DNA from: Aquimarina sp.
GTDB lineage: Bacteria > Bacteroidota > Bacteroidia > Flavobacteriales > Flavobacteriaceae
Direction of reading: 5' to 3'
Length of the DNA stretch: 8,936 nt
Assembly (NCBI GenBank): GCA_002697475.1
Contig: NZVW01000035.1
Location: 1-8,936 of the forward strand
In this document: one piece after another, positions 1 to 6,463 of the stretch
Numbering within the stretch: the stretch's first letter is position 1
Layout: every line of letters begins with the position of its first letter
Notes under the pieces: generated by a model
Databases searched by the model: none
What the model was told of the DNA's origin: nothing
What the model saw: only the letters and a program-made list of their open reading frames with translations
Position numbers and translations under genes: made by a program

Positions 1-838
1 ATTCATTAAAAATTTTAGCCTCCAGGTTCTCAAACTGCTCTCGTGTCATTTTATCACCGGTGGCTGGAATTTCTATTTTAATGTTGTCTACAGGAAACAA
101 CATGACTTTTTCAGCCGTGATGACTTCATCTCCCTCTTTGATTTCCAATATTAAACCGGGCAGTCCATAGTACTCCTTAGGCCCATTGCTAACATTAATC
201 TGTTCAGTATACCAAGCATCTACTGGTCTTTCACTGTTTAACAATGTAGCTTTTTTACAAGGGTAGCCTGCAATTACTTTGGACTCATTACTCATTACCC
301 ATGTAAATTTGGGCAAAGTTTCTTCAATCAAAATTGATCTGGCTAAGCGATCAAAGGAATATTTTTTAATAGCCGTAACCATTTTGGTAGCTTTAAAATC
401 TGTATATATAATCTCCGTATCGTAAAAATGTACTTTTCTTCTACTTAGACTATCTCCATTACTCTTCACAAAACTAACTGAAGCCGTATCATTAGTGATT
501 TTCTGTTCCGGGTAATAAATAGATTCCTGTCTGTTGATGTCTAAAATGGTAGTGTAGTCATAGAAAGGAATATCTAATTTACCTTCTAACTGTTTTCTAG
601 ATTTCATTCGAATTACAAGAGTCGAATCTTCAAGAACTTTAAGAATGTTCCTAGCTGAATCAATATCTTTCACCTTTGATAGTAACTCTAAAATTTTACT
701 ATGATCTATGATCTCTCCTAGATCTTCTTTGTATTCAACCTGAGTAGGCTTCCTCTTTTCTGTATACAATACTTTAAGTTCTTGTGTTGCTCCTTTAGTT
801 CCTATTAGAATACAAAATGTGATTAGTAAATTTTTCAT
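1..838 (-). CDS. GLPGLI family exported protein (C-terminus cut by window edge)
   Basis: The minus strand reads open from an ATG at 838-836 to the window edge, giving 279 residues with no stop. The first ~18 residues look like a signal peptide (Lys near the start, hydrophobic core, then GATQ|E), so the protein is probably exported. The decisive motif is YYGLPGLI at about residues 223-230, the signature that names the GLPGLI family (TIGR01200), common in Bacteroidota. The family's upstream block is also present as GYPCKKAT at 191-198, as is a tryptophan-tyrosine pair at 209-210 (DAWYTE). The molecular function of the family is not established. Only a few residues are probably missing, since family members are usually somewhat under 300 residues. 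The gene is divergent from the receptor gene and shares its 5' intergenic region; no good promoter for it was found there. Family call is confident; function is unknown. Confidence 0.93.
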   Translation of the reverse strand, partial: MKNLLITFCILIGTKGATQELKVLYTEKRKPTQVEYKEDLGEIIDHSKILELLSKVKDIDSARNILKVLEDSTLVIRMKSRKQLEGKLDIPFYDYTTILDINRQESIYYPEQKITNDTASVSFVKSNGDSLSRRKVHFYDTEIIYTDFKATKMVTAIKKYSFDRLARSILIEETLPKFTWVMSNESKVIAGYPCKKATLLNSERPVDAWYTEQINVSNGPKEYYGLPGLILEIKEGDEVITAEKVMLFPVDNIKIEIPATGDKMTREQFENLEAKIFNE

Positions 839-957
839 GTTTCTAGGGTGTATTAATAAAGTCTATACTACTAAGTGTAAAAACCCATCAAAATGTTACC
901 CTAATTTATAAAGTTTTTTCTGTAAAGGATTTTCTAAGAATTAAAAATTAGTTCTAA

Positions 958-991
958 CTACAATTGATCCCTGAATTATGACAATTGGGTA
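958..991 (+). promoter_or_regulatory. Candidate LytTR-type operator, copy 1 (upstream of TonB-dependent receptor)
   Basis: Two direct half-sites, ACAATTGAT (960-968) and ACAATTGGG (981-989), start exactly 21 bp apart. The published LytTR/AgrA-type consensus is [TA][AC][CA]GTTN[AG][TG], used as direct repeats about two helical turns apart. Each half-site here matches 8 of 9 positions, the exception being A for G at position 4. The 34-bp block is repeated at 3671-3704 with 25 of 34 identities. It lies 62 bp before the receptor ATG at 1052, a typical activator position. A LytTR regulator is encoded at 7244-8002. Binding is inferred, not shown. Confidence 0.6.
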
Positions 992-1002
992 GTAATGAAT
1001 TT

Positions 1003-1010
1003 TAGGATTG
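1003..1010 (+). promoter_or_regulatory. Weak candidate -7 element for the receptor gene
   Basis: TAGGATTG matches the Bacteroidota -7 consensus TAnnTTTG at all but one defined position. The nearest upstream TTG (985-987) is only 15 bp away, shorter than the usual spacing, and lies inside the second operator half-site. A weak core promoter next to an operator would suit an activator-dependent promoter. If it is real, transcription would start around 1015-1020, which favours the ATG at 1052 over an upstream in-frame ATG at 1016. Confidence 0.3.
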
Positions 1011-1051
1011 CCTAGATGTCCTCAATTTTGGCTTGTATAAAAATCAAACCA

Positions 1052-3205
1052 ATGAAAATCATCACTACTATTATTCTCTTTTTTAGCCTTAACGCTGTGA
1101 TATCTCAGACCTCTGTTTCAGGTATCGTAACAGATGAATCTAATACACCAATACCTGGAGCCAATGTGTATCTGGATGGCACATACGATGGAGGATCTAC
1201 AGATCTTAATGGAAAATTTGAGTTTAACACTTCAGAAACCGGAGCACAAACTTTAATCGTTTCTTTTTTGTCTTTCGAATCGTATATGCTAACCAAGGAT
1301 GTAAAGGATCTCTCCGGTGTAACCATCAAATTAAAAGAAGATATTAACTCCCTGGGTAGCGTTATCCTTAATGCCGGTACCTTCTCTGCCGGAGACAACA
1401 GCGAAGCTGCTGTACTCACTCCTTTAGACATTGTTACCACAGCAGGTGCTGCCGGGGACTATATAGGAGCATTCCAGACGTTACCTGGTACATCTACTGT
1501 GGCTGAAGACGGTCGACTTTTTGTAAGAGGTGGTGATGCTAATGAAACGAATATTTATATTGATGGACTTCAGGTATTTCAACCTTTTAGCCCTTCTGCC
1601 AATAACCTGCCCACCAGGGGAAGATTCTCTCCTTTTCTCTTTAAAGGTACTAACTTTTCTACCGGTGGATATTCGGCTGAATATGGCAATGCCTTATCCA
1701 GTGTTTTATTATTAAATACAATAGATGAACCGGAGGAAGAAAAAACCGAACTTCAATTTATTAATGTAGGCTTAGGTGGAGGTAATACCCAAAAATGGGG
1801 TAAAAACTCATTTAGTTTTAACGCTTTTTATCTTAATCTAAAGCCCTATCAAAATATAGTAGATCAGCGGGTAGACTGGATAAATCCCTATGAATCTATT
1901 TCCGGAGAGTCTGTATACAGACATCAGTTTGACAATGGTTTACTTAAAGTATATGGCGGTTTTACCTATTCAGATTTTGAACTCAATCAAAAGGATATCA
2001 ATGTCCCACAAGGCATCAACTTTTATTTAAAAAACAGAAACCTTTACCTCAACTCATCTTATCAAGGGGATCTGGGTAATGACTGGAGCATTATAAGCGG
2101 AGTTAGTTTTGCCAACGACAACAACGCAATTGCAATAGACAATATGGATGTAGATAGTGCAGATAATAGTTTCCATCTAAAATTAAAATTTAGAAAAAGA
2201 TACAGTAACAGATTTAAAATCAATTATGGTGTGGAACAATACCTTACCAATTATCAGGAAGCCGCATCCAGCCCTGATTTTGAAACTTTTGAATCTGATT
2301 ATACGAGTAACACCACAGCCGTATTTACAGAAGCCAATATCTTTTTGAGTAAAAAGTTTGCTTTTCAAACCGGAATTAGAGGCTCATACAATTCATTAAT
2401 ACAGGACTATAAGGTATCACCCAGAGTTTCGCTGGCCTATAAAATCTCTGAAAACTCTCAGTTATCCTTAGCCTACGGTGATTTTTATCAACTCCCCGGT
2501 CAATCTGTTTTAAAGTACGAAACTGAATTAGAGCAAGAAAAATCATCCCATTATATCGCCAACTATCTCTACCAAAAGAATGGGAGAATGTTCAGAGCGG
2601 AAACGTATTACAAAACCTATGAAGATTTGATTAAGTACAGCACAGAAATGCCACAATTTGATAGTCAATTTAATAACAACGGAGAAGGATTTGCCGCTGG
2701 TCTGGATCTGTTTTGGAGGGATAACAGATCTATAAATAATCTGGAGTATTGGGTCACCTACTCCTATCTGAATACGGAAAGAGATTACCAGAATTTTGAA
2801 GGAAAAGCAACTCCTAATTTTGCGGCAGCTCATAATCTATCTGTTGTAGGGAAGTATTTTAAAGAAGAGTGGAAATCGATGATTAGCGCCACCTACAATT
2901 TTGCTTCCGGCAGACCTTATGACAACCCAAATAGTTCAGGGTTTTTAGCTGAAAAAACAAAGAGCTTTAACTCTCTCAATTTAAGTTGGGCCTATTTAAT
3001 TAGTCCTCAAAAAATCTTATATGTATCTGCTTCTAATGTGCTGGGTGCAGACAATATATTTAACTATCAATACAGTAATACACCAGATGTAGATGGACAG
3101 TTTGCGCGTACAGCCATCAGACAACCTGCAGATAGATTCTTTATCGTTGGTTTCTTTTGGACCATCAGTGATAACAAAAATGATAATCAATTAGACAACC
3201 TTTAA
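1052..3205 (+). CDS. TonB-dependent outer-membrane receptor with carboxypeptidase-regulatory-like N-domain
   Basis: A 717-residue outer-membrane receptor. Residues 1-19 form a signal peptide (MKIITTIILFF..AVISQ). Residues ~22-95 are a CarboxypepD_reg-like beta-sandwich, with VSGIVTDE, PIPGANVYL and TDLNGKFEF as its hallmark strands. Residues ~120-225 are the plug, with LFVRGGDANETNIYIDG (156-172) and GGYSAEYGNALSSV (205-218) being typical. The rest is a beta-barrel with alternating aromatic strands, ending near RFFIVGFFWTIS; a polar tail of about a dozen residues follows the last strand, where many barrels end on an aromatic. The length is short for a TonB-dependent transporter and no SusD partner follows, so this is not a classic SusC/D pair. 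The start at 1052 is preferred to an in-frame ATG at 1016 because it begins directly with the signal peptide and has an A-rich leader (AATCAAACCA). It is the first gene of the plus-strand locus, 34 bp before the DUF2141 gene. The substrate is unknown. Confidence 0.92.
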   Translation: MKIITTIILFFSLNAVISQTSVSGIVTDESNTPIPGANVYLDGTYDGGSTDLNGKFEFNTSETGAQTLIVSFLSFESYMLTKDVKDLSGVTIKLKEDINSLGSVILNAGTFSAGDNSEAAVLTPLDIVTTAGAAGDYIGAFQTLPGTSTVAEDGRLFVRGGDANETNIYIDGLQVFQPFSPSANNLPTRGRFSPFLFKGTNFSTGGYSAEYGNALSSVLLLNTIDEPEEEKTELQFINVGLGGGNTQKWGKNSFSFNAFYLNLKPYQNIVDQRVDWINPYESISGESVYRHQFDNGLLKVYGGFTYSDFELNQKDINVPQGINFYLKNRNLYLNSSYQGDLGNDWSIISGVSFANDNNAIAIDNMDVDSADNSFHLKLKFRKRYSNRFKINYGVEQYLTNYQEAASSPDFETFESDYTSNTTAVFTEANIFLSKKFAFQTGIRGSYNSLIQDYKVSPRVSLAYKISENSQLSLAYGDFYQLPGQSVLKYETELEQEKSSHYIANYLYQKNGRMFRAETYYKTYEDLIKYSTEMPQFDSQFNNNGEGFAAGLDLFWRDNRSINNLEYWVTYSYLNTERDYQNFEGKATPNFAAAHNLSVVGKYFKEEWKSMISATYNFASGRPYDNPNSSGFLAEKTKSFNSLNLSWAYLISPQKILYVSASNVLGADNIFNYQYSNTPDVDGQFARTAIRQPADRFFIVGFFWTISDNKNDNQLDNL

Positions 3206-3239
3206 AAAATAATTTAAGAACTATTTAAACTCAAATACC

Positions 3240-3617
3240 ATGAAAAAATCAATTATTCTATCCGCGTTTATCTGTTTAGTTACCCTTTGCTCAATACAGG
3301 CACAGGAGACAAACTCTTTAACTGTTACTGTATCTAATATCAAAACCCAGAAAGGTACTATAATGATAGGGTTATATAAGGATGAAAATACCTTTCTTGA
3401 CAAAGTTTTTAAAGCGCAGAAGACAGATGCTAACTCTACATCAGTGACAGTTACCTTTAAAAATATCCCTGCGGGAGAATATGGAATATCATTATTCCAT
3501 GATAAAGATGAAAACGGTGAATTAAATACCAACTTTATCGGCATCCCTTCAGAGCCTTACGCCTTTAGTAATAACGCCAAAGGAATGTTTGGACCTGCGA
3601 AATGGGGAAGATGTTAA
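3240..3617 (+). CDS. DUF2141 family exported protein, 3' end frameshifted
   Basis: As read, 125 residues ending in AKWGRC. Residues 1-22 form a signal peptide (MKKSIILSAF..IQAQ), so the product is exported. The body matches the DUF2141 family (PF09912): LTVTVSNIKTQKGTIMIGLY (27-46), AGEYGISLFHDKDENGELNTN (78-98, the HD.D.NG.L motif) and GIPSEPYAFSNNAKGMFGPAKW (101-122). Members are usually about 140 residues and continue after FGP with a further strand. Dropping one G from the GGGG run at 3604-3607 restores exactly this: after W122 come EDVKFSVTEKEAIQNIKL and a TGA at 3661-3663, giving 140 residues. The native gene is therefore most likely 3240-3663, and this copy has either a +1 indel mutation or a sequencing error. 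The family's function is not established. Most of the domain is intact, so a partly functional product is possible. It lies 34 bp after the receptor gene and is probably cotranscribed with it. Confidence 0.85.
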   Translation: MKKSIILSAFICLVTLCSIQAQETNSLTVTVSNIKTQKGTIMIGLYKDENTFLDKVFKAQKTDANSTSVTVTFKNIPAGEYGISLFHDKDENGELNTNFIGIPSEPYAFSNNAKGMFGPAKWGRC

Positions 3618-3663
3618 GTTCTCTGTTACAGAAAAAGAAGCTATTCAAAACATTAAGCTATGA
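3606..3663 (+). other. Out-of-frame 3' tail of the DUF2141 gene
   Basis: Read from 3607, GAA GAT GTT AAG TTC and the following codons give EDVKFSVTEKEAIQNIKL and a TGA stop at 3661-3663. This has the hydrophobic/charged alternation expected for the last strand of DUF2141 proteins. It has no start codon of its own and joins the upstream frame once a single G is removed from 3604-3607, so it is the detached end of that gene and not a separate gene. Confidence 0.8.
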
Positions 3664-3679
3664 GAATTGGCTACAATTC
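3664..3679. repeat. Perfect 6-bp inverted repeat overlapping the left half-site of operator copy 2
   Basis: GAATTG (3664-3669), a 4-nt spacer GCTA, and CAATTC (3674-3679) form a perfect dyad directly after the restored DUF2141 stop codon at 3661-3663. The right arm falls inside the left LytTR-like half-site. It has no following T-run, so it is not a clear terminator, and copy 1 has no equivalent dyad. It may be incidental. Confidence 0.4.
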
Positions 3680-3704
3680 ATCCTGTAATACCTACAGTTG
3701 GGTA
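3671..3704 (+). promoter_or_regulatory. Candidate LytTR-type operator, copy 2 (upstream of TPR-like/kinase unit)
   Basis: Half-sites ACAATTCAT (3673-3681) and ACAGTTGGG (3694-3702) start exactly 21 bp apart. ACAGTTGGG fits all nine positions of the LytTR consensus [TA][AC][CA]GTTN[AG][TG], and the left half-site fits eight. The flanks match copy 1 as well: CTACAATT, ATCC, AAT, ACA, TTGGGTA. The right half-site ends 66 bp before the ATG at 3769, nearly the same distance as copy 1 to its ATG (62 bp). This suggests a second promoter inside the locus, although no convincing -7 box was found downstream. Confidence 0.62.
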
Positions 3705-3768
3705 ACTATTAATTCCAAAATTACAGTGCTAGCCTGATCTTTACACTATCAATTAAACTAAATAAAAA

Positions 3769-4392
3769 ATGAAAACACTAATAACCATTATTACAATTCT
3801 AAGCCTTCACTTTGCATTTGGGCAGAGTACTTATGAAAAAGGAATGACTCAGGCATTTGAATTATGGCAAGAAAAAAAGACTGATGATGCTGCTAATTTA
3901 TTTGAGCGTATTGCCAGAGCTGAAAAAGAAAACTGGATTCCTTTTTATTATGCAGCTCAGGTACATATTACCGCTTCTTTCAACTCTAAAGATGCTAAAG
4001 AAATTGAATCCCGATTGATTAAAGCTCAGGATTTAGTGAATGAAGCCAAAACTTTTTCTGACACGAATGCTGAAGTTTTAATTCTGGAAGCTATGCTCAA
4101 TACTGCTTATGTGGTATACAATCCTTCAGTATATGGAATGACGCATTCGCCAAAAGTGGATAAATTATATCTACAAGCTAAGCAGCTGGAGCCAGAAAAT
4201 CCAAGAGCTATTTTATATCACGCAGAGTGGCAAATGGGAGCCGCAAAATTCTGGGGTAAGGATCCAAAAGCCTTTTGTCCTGAGGTAGAAAAAGCTATAT
4301 TGTACTTTGAAAAAGAGAGTTCTGATGTTCCGTTCTATCCTCAGTGGGGGATGAATCAGATAGAAAGAATTCAGGCCAATTGTAAATCATAG
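3769..4392 (+). CDS. Exported helical, TPR-like protein of unknown function
   Basis: A 207-residue protein whose first 18-19 residues form a signal peptide (MKTLITIITILSLHFAFG|QS) with no lipobox, so it is probably periplasmic or secreted. The mature part is helical and repeats the TPR pattern loosely: AFELWQEKKTDDAANLFERIARAE (29-52), then FYYAAQVHITASF (59-71), a long charged helix (75-95), AEVLILEAMLNTAYVV (101-116), and LYLQAKQLEPENPRAILYHAEWQMGAAKF (133-161). The ENPRA..Y..A segment is TPR-like. Two Cys remain in the mature protein (C170, C205). No catalytic motif was seen. The start is set by the signal peptide and an A-rich leader (AAATAAAAA before ATG). It ends 12 bp before the kinase gene, so the two are almost certainly cotranscribed. 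As an exported partner of a membrane kinase it could be part of the sensing apparatus, but that is inference from position only. Confidence 0.85.
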   Translation: MKTLITIITILSLHFAFGQSTYEKGMTQAFELWQEKKTDDAANLFERIARAEKENWIPFYYAAQVHITASFNSKDAKEIESRLIKAQDLVNEAKTFSDTNAEVLILEAMLNTAYVVYNPSVYGMTHSPKVDKLYLQAKQLEPENPRAILYHAEWQMGAAKFWGKDPKAFCPEVEKAILYFEKESSDVPFYPQWGMNQIERIQANCKS

Positions 4393-4404
4393 TACCAACG
4401 ACCC

Positions 4405-5763
4405 ATGAAAGGTTTTCAAAGAATATTAAAAGTAAGTATCATCATTGCGATTGTTATTGAGCTATTTGAATTGCTAATCAACTTCAATGAGCCCATAGTT
4501 TATCAAAAAGAGTTAAGAGATCTGGCCATACACTTTATGTTCGCCTTTTCACTTACTTTAGTCAATGGATACTTCTTTGATAAAATAGGCGATTACTTTA
4601 CCTGGGAGAGAGAGCCTCAAAAAAGATTATGGTTTGGAGCAATAGGGTCAATTATCATTACCATGGCGACTCTGGCAGTACTGAGATTTACATTGGTGGT
4701 GTTAATTTATGGTAAATCCTGGGCGCATTTTATCAATACAGAAAATATAAGCTATTATGTCATAGGATTTATCATCACTCTGTTCTTTTCTGTATTCTTC
4801 CACGCTTTTTATTTCTATAAAGAGCTACAGAAGCAAAAGATTACAGAACAAAAAATTATCGCGGATACTGCATCAGCAAAATTTACCGCGCTAAAAAATC
4901 AACTGGATCCTCACTTTCTATTTAATAGTCTTAATGTATTGACTTCATTAATAGAAGAAAATCCAGAGATGGCACAGAAGTTTACCACTTCGCTATCTAA
5001 AGTGTATCGGTATGTATTGGAGCAGAAAAATAAAGAGCTGGTGACTGTAGATGAAGAGTTAAAGTTTGCCAAAACCTATATGACACTGGTTAAACTACGA
5101 TTTGAAGACAGTATCATTTTTGAAATGCCAGAAAGTGCTTCTAACCCTGAGGCAAAAGTAGTGCCGCTGTCCTTACAGATATTATTAGAAAACACAGTAA
5201 AACATAATGTGGTTACACCTCAGCGACCGTTACATATTAAGATTTATGAAGACAATGGATTTTTGGTGGTCGAAAATAACCTTCAGCCAAAAGAGGTCAT
5301 CAAACAAAGTGTAGGCGTAGGTTTAGGAAACATTAAACAACGCTATGGTCTATTGACTAAAAGGGAGTTTGCTATCTATAAGACAGAAAAAGCATTTATA
5401 GCCAAACTACCAATTTTAACCAAACAAATTAAAAAATCAGAAATGACAATTACAGCAACATCAAACATAGAAGAAATAAAAGAAATCAAATATCAGAGAG
5501 CTAAGGAACGTGTAAAACGGATGAAGGAATTTTACTATAGTCTGGTATCCTATTGTCTGGTAATCCCTTTTCTGGTGTATCTGAATTACAGAACTACAGG
5601 ATTTGAATTACCCTGGGTACTCTTCCCTACTATTGGCTGGGGATTGGGACTGGTATTCCATTATGCAGAAGCTTTTGACCATCATCCTATCTTTGGTAAA
5701 GGTTGGGAACAACGAAAGATTAAAAAGTATATGAGCGAATCTGACCGTAATGAGCATATATAA
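4405..5763 (+). CDS. Membrane sensor histidine kinase (LytS/His_kinase type) with C-terminal 2TM domain
   Basis: A 452-residue inner-membrane kinase. Four hydrophobic segments come first (~7-25, 42-58, 75-101, 115-137), followed by a short coiled linker (138-160). The His_kinase domain (PF06580) has phosphoacceptor H170 in LKNQLDPHFLFNSLNVLTSLI (163-183). The ATPase part has the N-box LLENTVKHN (260-268) and the G-box GVGLGNIKQRY (304-314). From about residue 361 to 443 it continues into a 2TM domain (PF13239): YQRAKERVKRMKEFYYSL, two hydrophobic helices (~377-394 and 403-420, with GWGLGLVFH) and WEQRKIKKYM. The catalytic core thus lies between two membrane modules, which is unusual. The even number of helices keeps both the core and the C-terminus cytoplasmic. 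It should phosphorylate the LytTR regulator encoded at 7244-8002. It starts 12 bp after the TPR-like gene. There is no extracytoplasmic sensor domain of note, so the signal is probably read in the membrane or through partner proteins. Confidence 0.93.
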   Translation: MKGFQRILKVSIIIAIVIELFELLINFNEPIVYQKELRDLAIHFMFAFSLTLVNGYFFDKIGDYFTWEREPQKRLWFGAIGSIIITMATLAVLRFTLVVLIYGKSWAHFINTENISYYVIGFIITLFFSVFFHAFYFYKELQKQKITEQKIIADTASAKFTALKNQLDPHFLFNSLNVLTSLIEENPEMAQKFTTSLSKVYRYVLEQKNKELVTVDEELKFAKTYMTLVKLRFEDSIIFEMPESASNPEAKVVPLSLQILLENTVKHNVVTPQRPLHIKIYEDNGFLVVENNLQPKEVIKQSVGVGLGNIKQRYGLLTKREFAIYKTEKAFIAKLPILTKQIKKSEMTITATSNIEEIKEIKYQRAKERVKRMKEFYYSLVSYCLVIPFLVYLNYRTTGFELPWVLFPTIGWGLGLVFHYAEAFDHHPIFGKGWEQRKIKKYMSESDRNEHI

Positions 5764-5769
5764 TATCCC

Positions 5770-5792
5770 TTAAAGGTAATTACTTACTTTAA
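5770..5792 (+). repeat. AT-rich imperfect hairpin between kinase and first 2TM gene
   Basis: TTAAAG at 5770-5775 pairs with CTTTAA at 5787-5792, and TAA (5777-5779) with TTA (5784-5786), leaving a bulged G5776 and a TTAC loop: nine pairs, only one of them G-C. It sits in the 40-bp gap after the kinase stop. There is no T-run, so it is not a classical terminator. At most it is a weak attenuation or RNA-processing point. Confidence 0.25.
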
Positions 5793-5803
5793 AATATAGA
5801 ATT

Positions 5804-6103
5804 ATGGACATTAAAAGCAATGACCCTAAATATGAAAGAGCCAGAAAAAGGGTAGAACAAGAAAAAGGGTTTTATGGACATCTTACTGCATATATTATCA
5901 TCAATATTGCTTTAATTCTGGTAAACCTTGATATGAAGGATATTTTAATTGAAAAACTGAGATTGCAAATTTTCATAACACCTCTACTTTGGGGAATAGG
6001 ATTACTGATACACGGACTGGTAGTTTTCGGTAAAGGATTTAAACTATTCAAAAACTGGGAAGAAAAGAAGATCAAGGAGCTTATGGATAAGGATGACTTT
6101 TAA
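5804..6103 (+). CDS. 2TM domain membrane protein A
   Basis: A 99-residue protein consisting almost entirely of one 2TM domain (PF13239). A charged amphipathic N-terminal helix (KYERARKRVEQEKGFYGHL, ~9-27) is followed by hydrophobic helix 1 (YIIINIALILVNL), a short loop, hydrophobic helix 2 (ITPLLWGIGLLIHGLVVF) and a charged end (NWEEKKIKELMDK). Both ends should face the same, probably cytoplasmic, side. It belongs with proteins B and C to the subgroup with N in helix 1 and TP.LWGIGL in helix 2. No enzymatic motif is present and the family's role is unestablished. Homology to the C-terminal domain of the adjacent kinase makes association with that kinase the simplest idea. It begins 40 bp after the kinase gene and ends 12 bp before gene B. 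Confidence 0.88.
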   Translation: MDIKSNDPKYERARKRVEQEKGFYGHLTAYIIINIALILVNLDMKDILIEKLRLQIFITPLLWGIGLLIHGLVVFGKGFKLFKNWEEKKIKELMDKDDF

Positions 6104-6115
6104 AAAATTACCACA

Positions 6116-6463
6116 ATGAAAACAAAACCAACCAAACAGCAAGCCTATAAAAACGCAATAGCAAGAGTTAAAAAAGAAAGAGAATTCTATGCTCATCTGG
6201 TCGTATATCTGATAATGAATGTAGTCATACTACTTTTTAAAAGTAAAGTACTAATTTTTATAGGCCAGACAGAAACAGATCCTAATTTTGAAGAATGGTG
6301 GAACTATAATTTAATCCTAACTCCTTTGTTATGGGGCATAGGGTTGCTATTCCACGGCTTATGGGCTTTTGAGAAAACCATACTTTTCAATAAAAAGTGG
6401 GAAAAGAAAAAATTAGAAGAATTAATACACAAGGATGATTATGAAGGAACCAAATATTTATAG
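6116..6463 (+). CDS. 2TM domain membrane protein B
   Basis: A 115-residue 2TM-domain protein (PF13239). It opens with a basic helix (AYKNAIARVKKEREFYAHL, ~10-28), then helix 1 (VVYLIMNVVILLF). The loop is longer than in its relatives and acidic/aromatic (ETDPNFEEWWNY), followed by helix 2 (ILTPLLWGIGLLFHGLWAF) and KWEKKKLEELIHKDD. The arginine pattern RARKRV of the other copies is partly replaced (NAIARVKK), so it is the more diverged member of the A/B/C subgroup. Its 3' end overlaps gene C by 29 bp in a different frame, suggesting translational coupling. No function can be assigned beyond a small membrane protein cotranscribed with the kinase. Confidence 0.88.
   Translation: MKTKPTKQQAYKNAIARVKKEREFYAHLVVYLIMNVVILLFKSKVLIFIGQTETDPNFEEWWNYNLILTPLLWGIGLLFHGLWAFEKTILFNKKWEKKKLEELIHKDDYEGTKYL

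Noticed and set aside
889..898. CAAAATGTTA as a minus-strand -7 box for the GLPGLI gene
   Set aside because: The spacing inside the box is wrong (TA and TTTG four bases apart) and no TTG lies at the expected upstream distance on the minus strand.
1016..1051. In-frame ATG at 1016 adding 12 residues to the receptor
   Set aside because: The added residues (MSSILACIKIKP) precede a perfect signal peptide start and overlap the expected transcription start region; the ATG at 1052 is preferred.
1105..1440. Long open frames opposite the receptor, DUF2141, 2TM, regulator and lipoprotein genes (for example 1105-1440, 2543-2833, 3221-3544, 8092-8415 on the minus strand)
   Set aside because: They lie antisense to well-supported genes and their translations show no recognisable domain or signal peptide.
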